DNA of 33,139 bases from Nitriliruptorales bacterium (lineage in GTDB: Bacteria; Actinomycetota; Nitriliruptoria; Euzebyales; Egibacteraceae): assembly GCA_009377835.1 (NCBI GenBank), contig WHTG01000010.1, positions 1-33,139 on the forward strand, given 5' to 3'. The notes beneath the pieces are model-generated. The model did not search any database, was not told the origin of the DNA, and saw only the letters and a list, made by a program, of their open reading frames with translations. Made by a program: the position numbers and the translations under genes. Positions within the stretch are counted from its first letter, which is position 1; each line of letters begins with the position of its first letter. Shown here in pieces: positions 15,239-22,883 of this stretch.

Positions 15239-15421
15239 ATGCCGGTGACCATCGAGACGAAGACAGCGGCGCGAATCGCTGAGCTGCTCGACCTGTTCGC
15301 GGAACTGCCGTCCACGCCTCCAGTGCTTACCGACGAGGCGCGCAACCACGCGGTGACGCTGCTGGACCGCATCGACGAGGAAGGCGAGGAACGGACTCGC
15401 CGGCCGGACACCGCCCGCTAG
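15239..15421 (+). CDS. Small acidic-helical protein of 60 residues, unknown function
   Basis: 60 residues from the ATG at 15239, preceded by AAGGAT (about 9 nt spacing) and a TACGTT hexamer at 15213-15218. The sequence is mostly helical and charged (KTAARIAELLDLFAELPSTPP, then NHAVTLLDRIDEEGEERTRRP). I do not recognise it. Its stop TAG at 15419-15421 overlaps the stop of the opposing SRPBCC gene by 4 bp (CTAG). The same arrangement occurs for other real convergent pairs in this window, which supports it being a gene. The frame stays open upstream to 15179 and beyond, so the start is uncertain. Confidence 0.5.
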   Translation: MPVTIETKTAARIAELLDLFAELPSTPPVLTDEARNHAVTLLDRIDEEGEERTRRPDTAR

Positions 15422-15879
15422 GCACCCCCTGCACGGACTTCGGATTCACTGATCCGTTTCAGGCGCGCGAGACTGCGACGGAACACCTTCGTCACCCACG
15501 GAACGATCACCAATCCGGCGACGGCGTCGCCGATCCCGCCCAGCGGTGCGTCGACCTCTTCCCACCACACGAGACGCGTTCCCAGTTCGGTGGGCGTCAA
15601 CTCGAATGCGGCGACACCTGCGATCAGGCGGCCGATGTGACGGACGCCGAGCACCTCCGAAGGCTCCCACTCGGTCACGACCATGTCGTCACGGACGGCA
15701 ACGCCCAGTATGTCCGTGTAGCAGCGCACGGCGACACCGACGCCCGCCCGCTGCTCGCTGAGCATCTTGATGCTGCGGAGGTCGACCATCCAGTCACCCT
15801 GGCGCTCGAATTCCGTCAGCACCTCCCACACCCGTTCAGGCGGCGCTTCGACGTGCGTCACGACTTCGATCCGCGCCAC
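15418..15879 (-). CDS. SRPBCC (START/polyketide-cyclase-like) family protein
   Basis: 153 residues forming one helix-grip domain: a beta strand and helix at the start (RIEVVTHVEAPPERVWEVLTEFERQGDWM), strands such as GVAVRCYTDILGVAVRDDMVVTEWEP, and a long C-terminal helix (VFRRSLARLKRISE). This fold holds a hydrophobic cavity for lipids, aromatic compounds or coenzyme-like ligands. No catalytic residues identify an enzyme. It may be a ligand-binding or chaperone protein. The GTG at 15879 is preceded by GGAAGGGAG with about 7 nt spacing. A GATACT hexamer (15911-15916 on the opposite strand) is a possible -10. It diverges from the alpha/beta hydrolase with a 187-bp gap and converges on the 60-residue ORF. 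Confidence 0.8.
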   Translation of the reverse strand: MARIEVVTHVEAPPERVWEVLTEFERQGDWMVDLRSIKMLSEQRAGVGVAVRCYTDILGVAVRDDMVVTEWEPSEVLGVRHIGRLIAGVAAFELTPTELGTRLVWWEEVDAPLGGIGDAVAGLVIVPWVTKVFRRSLARLKRISESEVRAGGA

Positions 15880-16066
15880 GGGGTGGCTCCCTTCCGTCGG
15901 GTGTGCCCGGCAAGTATCACCGCCGAGGCAGTAGCCTGACGCGCAACGACGACGGTCGCCGCCACGCGCGCAGACCGCCGGAGCCGCTGAGCCGGCGCTG
16001 GAGCGCCCCGCTCGGCGGGCGGGTGCTGCCACCAGGCCGCGCCCTCCGAGTCACTTGGAGATCTGG

Positions 16067-16840
16067 ATGTTCATCGAACTCAACGGGGTCCGGCACCACT
16101 ACATCAGCAAAGGCGAAGGTCCTCCCGTCGTGCTGGTGCACGGACTTGGCGGAACGCTGCACGCCTGGTACGGCGTCATCGAGAACCTGTCGCTGCACCA
16201 TCACGTCGTCGCGCTCGACCTGCGCGGCCACGGCCGCAGCGCCGCCGGCAACGGCTCGCTGTCGATCCAGTCGCTCGCGGACGACGTCCGAGCCCTGATA
16301 GCGGCTCTGGAGTTGCCGGCGGTCACGCTGGTCGGCCACAGCCTCGGAACCCTGGTCGCGCAGCATCTCGCCGCCACACGTCCCGAGCTGGTGGACCAGC
16401 TTGTGCTCGTCGGCGGCATCTCCTACTTCGAACCGGCGGCAAAGGACGCCTATGTCAAGCGCGCCGAGATGGTTGAGGCGGACGGCATGGACGCGCTGGT
16501 CGACGACTGGCTGCCGGGTGCGCTGGCGCCTCGTACCACGGCGCACTCGCCCCAGCTGGTCGGGTTGCTGCGCGAGATGTTCCTGCGCAACGATCCGGCC
16601 AATTACGCCGCGACTTGCCGGGCGCTCGCGAAGGCCCCTGCGATCAGGCGCGAGGGGATCGGGCAGCGCACGCTGCTGATCGTCGGCGACCACGACCGCT
16701 CCACCCCGATTGCGATGGCGGAGGAGCTGCACCGCGACATTCCCGTGTCCCTGGTGCGCGTGATTGCCAGTGCGTCTCACTGGGTGACGTTGGAGCAACC
16801 GGACGAGGTGGCAGCCGCGATCCTGGAGTTCCTGACGTAG
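16067..16840 (+). CDS. Alpha/beta-fold hydrolase
   Basis: 257 residues, a single alpha/beta hydrolase domain. The oxyanion-loop motif is VHGLGGT (24-30), the nucleophile elbow GHSLGT has Ser92, the acid is Asp208 in GDHDRSTP, and the base is His236 in ASHWVTLEQP. The sequence resembles 3-oxoadipate enol-lactonase (PcaD) and related esterases and haloperoxidase-like hydrolases. With a paa/beta-ketoadipate thiolase in the same window, a PcaD-like role is possible but unsupported by close neighbours. The ATG at 16067 follows GGAG (16057-16060). A TTG at 16055 would overlap that site. It converges on the RDD gene with a 5-bp gap. Confidence 0.85.
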   Translation: MFIELNGVRHHYISKGEGPPVVLVHGLGGTLHAWYGVIENLSLHHHVVALDLRGHGRSAAGNGSLSIQSLADDVRALIAALELPAVTLVGHSLGTLVAQHLAATRPELVDQLVLVGGISYFEPAAKDAYVKRAEMVEADGMDALVDDWLPGALAPRTTAHSPQLVGLLREMFLRNDPANYAATCRALAKAPAIRREGIGQRTLLIVGDHDRSTPIAMAEELHRDIPVSLVRVIASASHWVTLEQPDEVAAAILEFLT

Positions 16841-16845
16841 GTCGG

Positions 16846-17712
16846 TCAGCGGGGCGGCGCGAAGTCCTGCCACTCGCCGGGTGGCGGCACCGGCGCTTCC
16901 TCCGGCCGCTGGGCGGCCGCGGACGACAGTCCTCCCTCCGGTACCGGTCGCTGCCGCTCCTGGTACCGGGCCGCAAGACACGTCAGGTACACCACGGCGC
17001 CGATGTCCTTCGGTGGCCTGTGTCCGAACTTGTCCGCGAGCGCGGACGCGAGGCGGAGGGCGATGCGGTCGCGCTGGACACGGACGAGCGAAGGTTCGCG
17101 AAGCAGGAACTCGCGGACGATCTCGTAGTCACGGGACGACATTGCCGACGCGTCGACGGTGGCCGCGTACGGCTCGGCGCCGCGAGGTATCTCGAAATGC
17201 GCGACCTGCGGTTTCGTGGCGGCCGTGCGCTCCCGCAGGACGACGGTGCCGGCAACCCTGTCGCCCAGCCGCTGGTGGCGTTTGCTGAGCAGTGTCGCCA
17301 GCACCGCAGCGACACCGGCGGTCGCGAAGAAGTCGATGATCCAGAAGGCCGCGCGGATGGCGGTGTGGCGGAATCGCACCGGCGCACCTGCGGTCGTGAC
17401 GACCCGTAACCCCATAGCCGCCTTGCCCGGCGTCTTCCCGTGGGTCAACGTCTCAAAGGCGATCGGGTAACCGAACAGCAGGAGAAAGTTGAGCAGGATG
17501 AGCACGGTGACGGCGATCCACCCGCCGGTGCCGACTCCCGTGCCCTCCGCGACCCAGCTGATCGTCTGGTTCAGAAGCCAGAGCGCGAGCCCGAGAATCA
17601 GGAAGTCGAGAAGCAGCGCGACGGTGCGTGAGCCGACATTTGCCTCCTGGAACCGCAGCTCGACCGCCTCCGGCGTCACAACGCCGGTCGCGTCGTTCCA
17701 CCGCCTCGCCAC
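16846..17712 (-). CDS. RDD family membrane protein
   Basis: 288 residues. Three hydrophobic helices lie at about 31-51 (VALLLDFLILGLALWLL), 64-86 (IAVTVLILLNFLLLFGYPIAF) and 118-140 (FWIIDFFATAGVAAVLATLL). The RDD signature residues occur as GSRTVALLLDF and HGKTPGKAAMGLRVV and RLGDRVAGTVVL. A long cytoplasmic C-terminal tail (about 170-288) is charged and ends in proline-rich sequence. RDD proteins are poorly understood; some act in ion transport. It diverges from the SpoIIM-like gene with a 41-bp gap. The same pairing of RDD, SpoIIM-like, DUF58 and MoxR genes is known from mycobacteria. The GTG start at 17712 has AAGGA about 8 nt upstream. Confidence 0.88.
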   Translation of the reverse strand: MARRWNDATGVVTPEAVELRFQEANVGSRTVALLLDFLILGLALWLLNQTISWVAEGTGVGTGGWIAVTVLILLNFLLLFGYPIAFETLTHGKTPGKAAMGLRVVTTAGAPVRFRHTAIRAAFWIIDFFATAGVAAVLATLLSKRHQRLGDRVAGTVVLRERTAATKPQVAHFEIPRGAEPYAATVDASAMSSRDYEIVREFLLREPSLVRVQRDRIALRLASALADKFGHRPPKDIGAVVYLTCLAARYQERQRPVPEGGLSSAAAQRPEEAPVPPPGEWQDFAPPR

Positions 17713-17740
17713 GACCTCGTCCTTCCCTTCGCGTCAGCCA

Positions 17741-17746
17741 TATCCT
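17741..17746 (+). promoter_or_regulatory. -10 hexamer TATCCT, predicted leaderless promoter of the SpoIIM-like gene
   Basis: TATCCT is followed by exactly 7 nt and the GTG at 17754. On the minus strand the overlapping bases read GATATG, a possible -10 for the divergent RDD gene, so this may be a bidirectional element. Confidence 0.5.
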
Positions 17747-17753
17747 GCCAACC

Positions 17754-18773
17754 GTGAACATCGACCGCTTCATCCAGGCAAACCGGGCCCGCTGGGAGCG
17801 ACTGGACCAGCTGACGCGTACAGCGTCACGGAATCCCGCGCGGTTGTCGACGGATGAGCTGGAGGAACTCGTCACGCTGTACGAGCGGGTGAACACGCAC
17901 CTGTCACTGGCGCGCACGCAACTGCGCGACCCCGGTCTGGTCGCGCACCTGTCCCGCCTGACGGCCGCTGCAGGGGCGGTCGTCTATGGCGGACGCGCAC
18001 GCACCTGGAGAGCGTTCTCGCGGTTCGTTGCCGACACGTTCCCAGCGGCCATGTGGCACACGCGTCACTTCATCGTCATCGCGGCGGCTCTCTTCTGCGT
18101 TCCGGCTGCGGCGGTCGCGCTGTGGTTCGGCAACTCACCCCGCGCGATGGAGCTTGCGTTCCCGGATGTCGTTCGCGAGGCGTACGTCGAGGACGACTTC
18201 GAGGCCTACTACTCATCGGCGCCGGCTGCGCAGTTCGCGTCTGCGGTCACCACCAACAACATCCGCGTGGCCGTGTTTGCGTTCACCGGTGGTGTCCTGC
18301 TGTGCGTCCCGACGGTCCTGGTGCTCATCCAGAACGGCTTGAACCTTGGGGTTCCGATCGCAGCATTCGCGGCGGTGTCGCAACTCCCCCGTTTCTGGGG
18401 CCTGATCCTCCCCCACGGACTGCTGGAACTGACGGCCGTCTTCGTCGCCGGCGCCGCGGGTTTGCGTCTGGGATGGACGCTGATCGACCCGGGCGACCGC
18501 CGGCGCGGAGAGGCGCTGACCGAGGAAGGGCAGCGGGCGATGGCCATCCTCATCGGACTGGTGGCGGCGTTCGTCGTGGCCGGGCTCATCGAGGGCTTCG
18601 TCACCGGCTCCGGTCTTCCGACCTTCGTCCGTGTCGGTATCGGCGCACTGGTGGAGGTGGTCTTCGTCCTCTACGTGGTCGTCCGGGGGCGTTCTGCTGC
18701 GGCGCGCGGCTTGACAGGCGCACTGGGCGAGGATCGAGGCGCCGGGTGGGCGCGGGACGTGCCGGCGGGTTAG
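17754..18773 (+). CDS. Stage II sporulation protein M (SpoIIM)-like membrane protein
   Basis: 339 residues. A soluble N-terminal domain (1-95) starts MNIDRFIQANRARWERLDQL, typical of this actinobacterial family, and contains ELEELVTLYERVNTHLSLAR. Five or six membrane helices follow, for example HFIVIAAALFCVPAAAVALWF near 103-123, FTGGVLLCVPTVLVLIQNG and ILPHGLLELTAVFVAGAAGL. The HGxxE stretch and the NNIRVAV loop are family hallmarks. The name does not imply sporulation; non-spore-forming actinobacteria carry it next to MoxR/DUF58. It is encoded opposite to the MoxR operon and its stop overlaps the DUF58 stop by 4 bp (TTAG). The GTG start has a -10 hexamer 7 nt upstream. Confidence 0.9.
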   Translation: MNIDRFIQANRARWERLDQLTRTASRNPARLSTDELEELVTLYERVNTHLSLARTQLRDPGLVAHLSRLTAAAGAVVYGGRARTWRAFSRFVADTFPAAMWHTRHFIVIAAALFCVPAAAVALWFGNSPRAMELAFPDVVREAYVEDDFEAYYSSAPAAQFASAVTTNNIRVAVFAFTGGVLLCVPTVLVLIQNGLNLGVPIAAFAAVSQLPRFWGLILPHGLLELTAVFVAGAAGLRLGWTLIDPGDRRRGEALTEEGQRAMAILIGLVAAFVVAGLIEGFVTGSGLPTFVRVGIGALVEVVFVLYVVVRGRSAAARGLTGALGEDRGAGWARDVPAG

Positions 18774-20116
18774 AGCCGGCCCGTCGCCTTGACGTTGAGG
18801 TAGGCGTCGGCGAGTTCCGGGGCGAGACGGCCCGGCAAGGCGTCGACCACGACCGCGCCCAGGCTCCGCAGCCATGAGATCGTGCGCGTCCGCTGGTCGA
18901 GCGCCTGCACGGCTGCAGCCTTGCGGAATGCCGTGGCTGCCTCCGTCGGCACCTGACGCGCCCAGTACTCGACCTCCGGGTCCCGCACCGCCGCGATCAC
19001 AACGAGGTGGGTGCGGACCACCATCGGCAGGGCGGGAATCAGCGTCTCGGGAAGCGCCTGTGACGCCAGCTCGGTGAGGACGACCAGCAGCGCGCGGCGA
19101 CGGAACCGGGTGAGGGTATCGGCGAAGGCTCCGCGGTAGTCGCTCTCCGCCAGCTGGGGTTCGAGTTGGTACATGGCGTCGGTCACGGCCGACAACTGGT
19201 GTCGTCCCGTGTGCGGCGGCACGACCGCCCGTACACGGTCACCGAAGCAGACCAGACCCGTACGGTCGCCCAGCCGTGTCGCGACGGCGGTCATCATCAT
19301 CACGGCGTCCATGGCGTGGTCCAGCCGCGGAATGGAATCGGTGTTGCCTACTGCGGCCTCGGAGACCTCGGCGGAGAGTGCCACTCGACCGGCCATGGTC
19401 CGCCCGGTGTCCAGTAGCACGAGAACGGTCTGGTTCCGTTCGGCGCGATAGGTCCGCACGATCGGCTTGCGGGCCCGCGCGGTTGCGGCCCAGTCGATGC
19501 GGCGGAACTCGTCATCGATCCCATACTCGCGCAGGCTGTCGAACTCCGTGCCGCCGCCGCGGCCCTGCGCCGCCCGCAACCCGACCTGCAACTGGCGGTT
19601 GCGGTCCATCCGCAGCTCGGCTTCACGACGAGACCTGAACGGCGGGTACACACGCAACGCGCCGGCAAGCTCCAGCGTCCGCTGACGGCCCGCGAGCCGG
19701 ATGGGGCCCTCGGTGCGAACGGTGATGCGATGAAGCGTGAACAGTCCTCGACGCGACGGGTTGATCTGGGTTCGTGCCGTGGCACGCGCCCCACGAGGGA
19801 CGGTCATCGACGCACGACGGCTCGTAGGTCGCAGCGACGGGACCAACTCGTCGGCGATGTGCAGGTGCACGCGCCGCCGGGACGGGTTGCGCACCCGCCA
19901 GACGACCTCTGCCGTCGTGTCGAGCGCGACCACCGCCGGCATCTCACGTTCAATCTCCAGCCGCCGTGGCGATACCGTCAGCAGCCAGTCCACGGCGGCC
20001 AGCAGCACCACGCCGACGTTCACCAGCCAGAAGCCGTACACCGGCCTTGGCGCGAAGAAGACGGCCATGGCGCCCGCCGCAGCCAGTATTCCCAGGCGGT
20101 GCGTGAGGATCGGCAC
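18770..20116 (-). CDS. DUF58 domain protein (VWA-like), partner of MoxR
   Basis: 448 residues from a GTG at 20116, 4 bp after the MoxR stop. Two N-terminal hydrophobic helices lie at about 8-22 and 27-45 (LGILAAAGAMAVFF and FWLVNVGVVLLAAVDWLL). A beta-rich region follows, then the DUF58 core GTEFDSLREYGIDDEFRRIDWAATAR near 190-215. A von Willebrand factor A-like part contains VLVLLDTGRTM, where a MIDAS-like DxGxxM replaces the common DxSxSM. DUF58 proteins are regularly encoded with MoxR AAA+ ATPases and are thought to be their membrane-tethered partners in assembling or inserting cofactors or complexes. A TTG at 20137 in frame would overlap moxR and lacks an RBS. Confidence 0.88.
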   Translation of the reverse strand: MPILTHRLGILAAAGAMAVFFAPRPVYGFWLVNVGVVLLAAVDWLLTVSPRRLEIEREMPAVVALDTTAEVVWRVRNPSRRRVHLHIADELVPSLRPTSRRASMTVPRGARATARTQINPSRRGLFTLHRITVRTEGPIRLAGRQRTLELAGALRVYPPFRSRREAELRMDRNRQLQVGLRAAQGRGGGTEFDSLREYGIDDEFRRIDWAATARARKPIVRTYRAERNQTVLVLLDTGRTMAGRVALSAEVSEAAVGNTDSIPRLDHAMDAVMMMTAVATRLGDRTGLVCFGDRVRAVVPPHTGRHQLSAVTDAMYQLEPQLAESDYRGAFADTLTRFRRRALLVVLTELASQALPETLIPALPMVVRTHLVVIAAVRDPEVEYWARQVPTEAATAFRKAAAVQALDQRTRTISWLRSLGAVVVDALPGRLAPELADAYLNVKATGRL

Positions 20117-20120
20117 CCCG

Positions 20121-21083
20121 TTACCGCGGCACCGCAACGGTGGCGAGCAGCCCCTTCAAGACGGCGTCGACCGATCCGCCCTCAAGTTCCACCTCTGGGC
20201 GCAACTGCACGCGGTGACGCAGAACCGGCAGGGCGACCGCCTTCACCTCGTCGGGGGTGACGAACGGCCGGCCCGTGAGGAACGCCCACGCCTTCGCGGC
20301 GTGCAGCAGCATGGTCGTCCCGCGGGGGCTGACGCCCAGGGAGAAGGAGGGCGACGTCCGTGTCGCGCCGGTCAGATCCACCATGTACCGCAGCACCGGA
20401 TCCTCGACGGTCACGCTGGTGGCCGCGCGCTGTGCCGCCGCGAGGTAGCGGGCGTCCACCACCGCCTGAACGCCGAGCGAATTCATGTCGTGCGGGTTCA
20501 TCCCCGCATGGTGACGGGCGAGCACCTCCTGCTCCTGCTCGGGCGTCGGATAGTCGACGACGAGCTTGAACAGGAACCGGTCCAGCTGCGCCTCCGGAAG
20601 CGGATAGGTGCCCTCGTACTCGACGGGGTTCTGCGTCGCCACGACCATGAACGGCTCCGGCAGCCGATGCGCGTCCCCCTCAACCGACACCTGGCGCTCC
20701 TCCATAGCCTCGAGCAGCGCGGCCTGTGTCTTGGGCGGCGTACGGTTGACCTCGTCGGCGAGCAGCATGTTGGTGAAGACGGGGCCTCGCCGGAAGCGGA
20801 ATTCACCGGTGCTGTTGTCGTAGAAGATCTGGCCGGTGACGTCGGACGGCATGAGGTCTGGCGTGAACTGCACCCGTTTGGACTCCAGCGACAGCGACGC
20901 GGACAGCGCCTTCACGATCAAGGTCTTGGCCGTTCCCGGAACGCCCTCGAGCAGGACGTGACCCCGGACCAACAGGGCGGCAAGCAGCCCGGTGATCACG
21001 CTGTCCTGGCCGACGATGGCCTTCGCAAGTTCTTCACGAACTGCCACCGCGCGCTGGCGGACGTCCTCATTCGTTGTCGACAA
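20121..21083 (-). CDS. MoxR-family AAA+ ATPase
   Basis: 320 residues. Walker A is GVPGTAKT (47-54), Walker B is LLADEVNR (Asp110, Glu111), then sensor-1 VVATQNPVEYEGTYPLPEAQLDRF near 142-165 and the lid domain with SPRGTTMLLHAAKAWAF and sensor-2 region near 250-290. MoxR ATPases are chaperone-like and usually act with VWA-domain proteins, here most likely the DUF58 protein that follows. The start is a TTG at 21083 placed 5 nt after AGGAGA; it gives MSTTNEDVRQRAVAV and overlaps the end of the DUF4350 gene by 17 nt. The longer frame to 21203 lies entirely inside DUF4350. Confidence 0.93.
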   Translation of the reverse strand: MSTTNEDVRQRAVAVREELAKAIVGQDSVITGLLAALLVRGHVLLEGVPGTAKTLIVKALSASLSLESKRVQFTPDLMPSDVTGQIFYDNSTGEFRFRRGPVFTNMLLADEVNRTPPKTQAALLEAMEERQVSVEGDAHRLPEPFMVVATQNPVEYEGTYPLPEAQLDRFLFKLVVDYPTPEQEQEVLARHHAGMNPHDMNSLGVQAVVDARYLAAAQRAATSVTVEDPVLRYMVDLTGATRTSPSFSLGVSPRGTTMLLHAAKAWAFLTGRPFVTPDEVKAVALPVLRHRVQLRPEVELEGGSVDAVLKGLLATVAVPR

Positions 21084-22245
21084 GGTGGTCTCCTGATTCG
21101 GGTGGTGCGAGAACGGCGTGACGGATCGTCTCGGCGCGTTGCGCCAAGAGGACAAGTTCTGCGTCGGACCCGGGATCCGGGCCGGCCAGGGCGTCCATGA
21201 CACGCGTGTGCTCGACGCCGCTGCGGGCGGCGACGGCGTCCGCCAGGACCGACGCGTCGGACTCGACGGTACTCAGACGACGCGACAGGGCACCGCGCAG
21301 ATCCGCACGGAGCAGGGTGGCGGCGTGGGACCGCGCACCGGTGCGCTGCAGGAGGTTGCCCACGGCAATGACCAGTTCGGACCCGGCGAGCCGCACCGGC
21401 TGTGCTTCGCCCAGCGGCTTGCCGAGGCGCCGTCCCCGCCACAGCACGATGAGACAGAACGCCACGAACAGTTGTGCCAACGCCAGCTTCACCGACATGG
21501 GGATGAGGTCTGAGATGGAGGTGGGGGGCGACCCATCGCCACCTGCGGGAACCAGGCCCGGCCTGACGATTCCGACTTTCGTCCCCGGTCGCGGCGCGAG
21601 CAACGCACCCGCGAGCACGGCGTTGTCGGCTGAGCGTATGCCACGGTTGGTGAGCCAGCCCGCCCCCCCTGTGGAGACGACGGTGCCCGAGCCCAGCGGC
21701 CGGGCGACCAACCACGCCAGGTTCCCGTCCCGGTAACAGCCGGTTGCGCGTGCCGGGACCCTGAACACAGGCTCGGACCCGACACGGATCTGGGCGGCAT
21801 CCCGCAGAGCAGGCAGGTTGCAGCGGCGCGCCAACGGCAGGTCGCCGAATCCCGAGCCGGTCCTCCCCGCCGGCCGCAGCCTCGGGGTCAGCGGCCCGCC
21901 CGGATCGGTCACGACGAGAACCCCGCCGGCGCTGACATGCCGGCTCAGTCCGTCGACCGCGGTCTCGTCGAAGTTGTCCACCAGGACCAGCACCGTGTCC
22001 AGGGGCTCGTCCGGTGCGCCCGTGAGGATCTCGACGTCCGCCCCCACCTCCTCCAGGATCATCCGCAGCGCCTTCGTCCCAAGAGGGCCCGTCCCGTCGG
22101 GGTCCAGCGGCAGAGTCGAGTCCGGGGACCGGCTGGTGGCAACTCCGACGATCCCGAGGACCGCGAGCACGACCAGTGGCAGGGCACGGCGCAGCCGCCC
22201 AGCAGGTGACTGCCGCGGCGGGGCCGCATCCGCGGGCCCGGTCAT
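21067..22245 (-). CDS. DUF4350 domain membrane protein
   Basis: 392 residues. An N-terminal helix (about 21-37, LPLVVLAVLGIVGVATS) is followed by an outward domain with PLGTKALRMILEEVGADVEIL, GGVLVVTDPGGPLTP and related strands, similar to the GATase-like DUF4350 fold. A second membrane helix is near residues 255-272 (LALAQLFVAFCLIVLWRG). The cytoplasmic tail carries GRRLGKPLGEAQPVRLAGSE, conserved in this family, and then helical sequence. It sits between DUF4129 and MoxR in a minus-strand operon with overlapping ends: ATGA with DUF4129 (4 bp) and 17 nt with MoxR. Function is unknown; the context suggests envelope stress or protein-complex assembly. Confidence 0.86.
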   Translation of the reverse strand: MTGPADAAPPRQSPAGRLRRALPLVVLAVLGIVGVATSRSPDSTLPLDPDGTGPLGTKALRMILEEVGADVEILTGAPDEPLDTVLVLVDNFDETAVDGLSRHVSAGGVLVVTDPGGPLTPRLRPAGRTGSGFGDLPLARRCNLPALRDAAQIRVGSEPVFRVPARATGCYRDGNLAWLVARPLGSGTVVSTGGAGWLTNRGIRSADNAVLAGALLAPRPGTKVGIVRPGLVPAGGDGSPPTSISDLIPMSVKLALAQLFVAFCLIVLWRGRRLGKPLGEAQPVRLAGSELVIAVGNLLQRTGARSHAATLLRADLRGALSRRLSTVESDASVLADAVAARSGVEHTRVMDALAGPDPGSDAELVLLAQRAETIRHAVLAPPESGDHLVDNE

Positions 22246-22883
22246 TCGTGGGCCGCCGCTACCGCACGCCGAAGCCCCGCATCGTCCAGCGTGCTGCGGG
22301 CGACCTCGGAGAAAGCAGCGACATCATCGGCCGTCACGGGGGTGTGGCCGTACCAGGCGGTGTCGAAGATGTCCGTCGCCGTTGCGAACGACGCCGACGC
22401 CGACGGCAGTTCGACGGCAACGGCGGAGCGGTATTCGCCCGACGTCCTTCCCGCCACTTCCTCAACCAGACCCGCGGACGCCAGATCGGCGAGGACGGCG
22501 CGGTACCGGCACCGCACAGCCGCGCGCCACCGGCCCGACTGCTCGTGCTGCTCGGCCTCGTCGAGCCAATCGCGTGCGTTGCGGCCGATCTGTGTGTCGA
22601 CCGCTACCGGGACTGCGGGGTCGGCGCGGACCGTGCGGGCGAACCGCAACACGACCAGACCGAGCACGACGACGACCGCGACCAGGACGAGCGTGCCGAT
22701 GATGGACCCACGACCGCCTGCAGCCACCGCCGCGAGCACCTCGGCGACGAAGTCGCTGACGGCGTCGAGGATCCGCTCCCACCACGCAGGTTCCGCTGGC
22801 GCGAACTCGGGTCGTGCAAGCACCTCCTCGGTGACACGTCGCACCTCCTCCGCGCTGGTCTGCGGAACCGGCAGATCAGCCAA
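22242..22883 (-). CDS. DUF4129 domain membrane protein
   Basis: 213 residues. One strong membrane helix lies at about 60-81 (GSIIGTLVLVAVVVVLGLVVLRFA). The C-terminal DUF4129 domain (about 105-205) has RDWLDEAEQHEQSGRWRAAVRCRYRAVLADLASAGLV, then GEYRSAVAV and FDTAWYGHTPVTADDVAAF. This domain is often found beside MoxR/DUF58 or fused to transglutaminase-like proteins. The start is a TTG at 22883, which overlaps the upstream membrane-protein gene by 8 nt and has GGAG about 8 nt before it. An ATG/GTG start inside would cut the conserved N-terminal region. Function is unknown. Confidence 0.85.
   Translation of the reverse strand: MADLPVPQTSAEEVRRVTEEVLARPEFAPAEPAWWERILDAVSDFVAEVLAAVAAGGRGSIIGTLVLVAVVVVLGLVVLRFARTVRADPAVPVAVDTQIGRNARDWLDEAEQHEQSGRWRAAVRCRYRAVLADLASAGLVEEVAGRTSGEYRSAVAVELPSASASFATATDIFDTAWYGHTPVTADDVAAFSEVARSTLDDAGLRRAVAAAHE

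Noticed and set aside
16055-16066. TTG start for the alpha/beta hydrolase at 16055
   Set aside because: It overlaps the Shine-Dalgarno sequence GGAG that fits the ATG at 16067.
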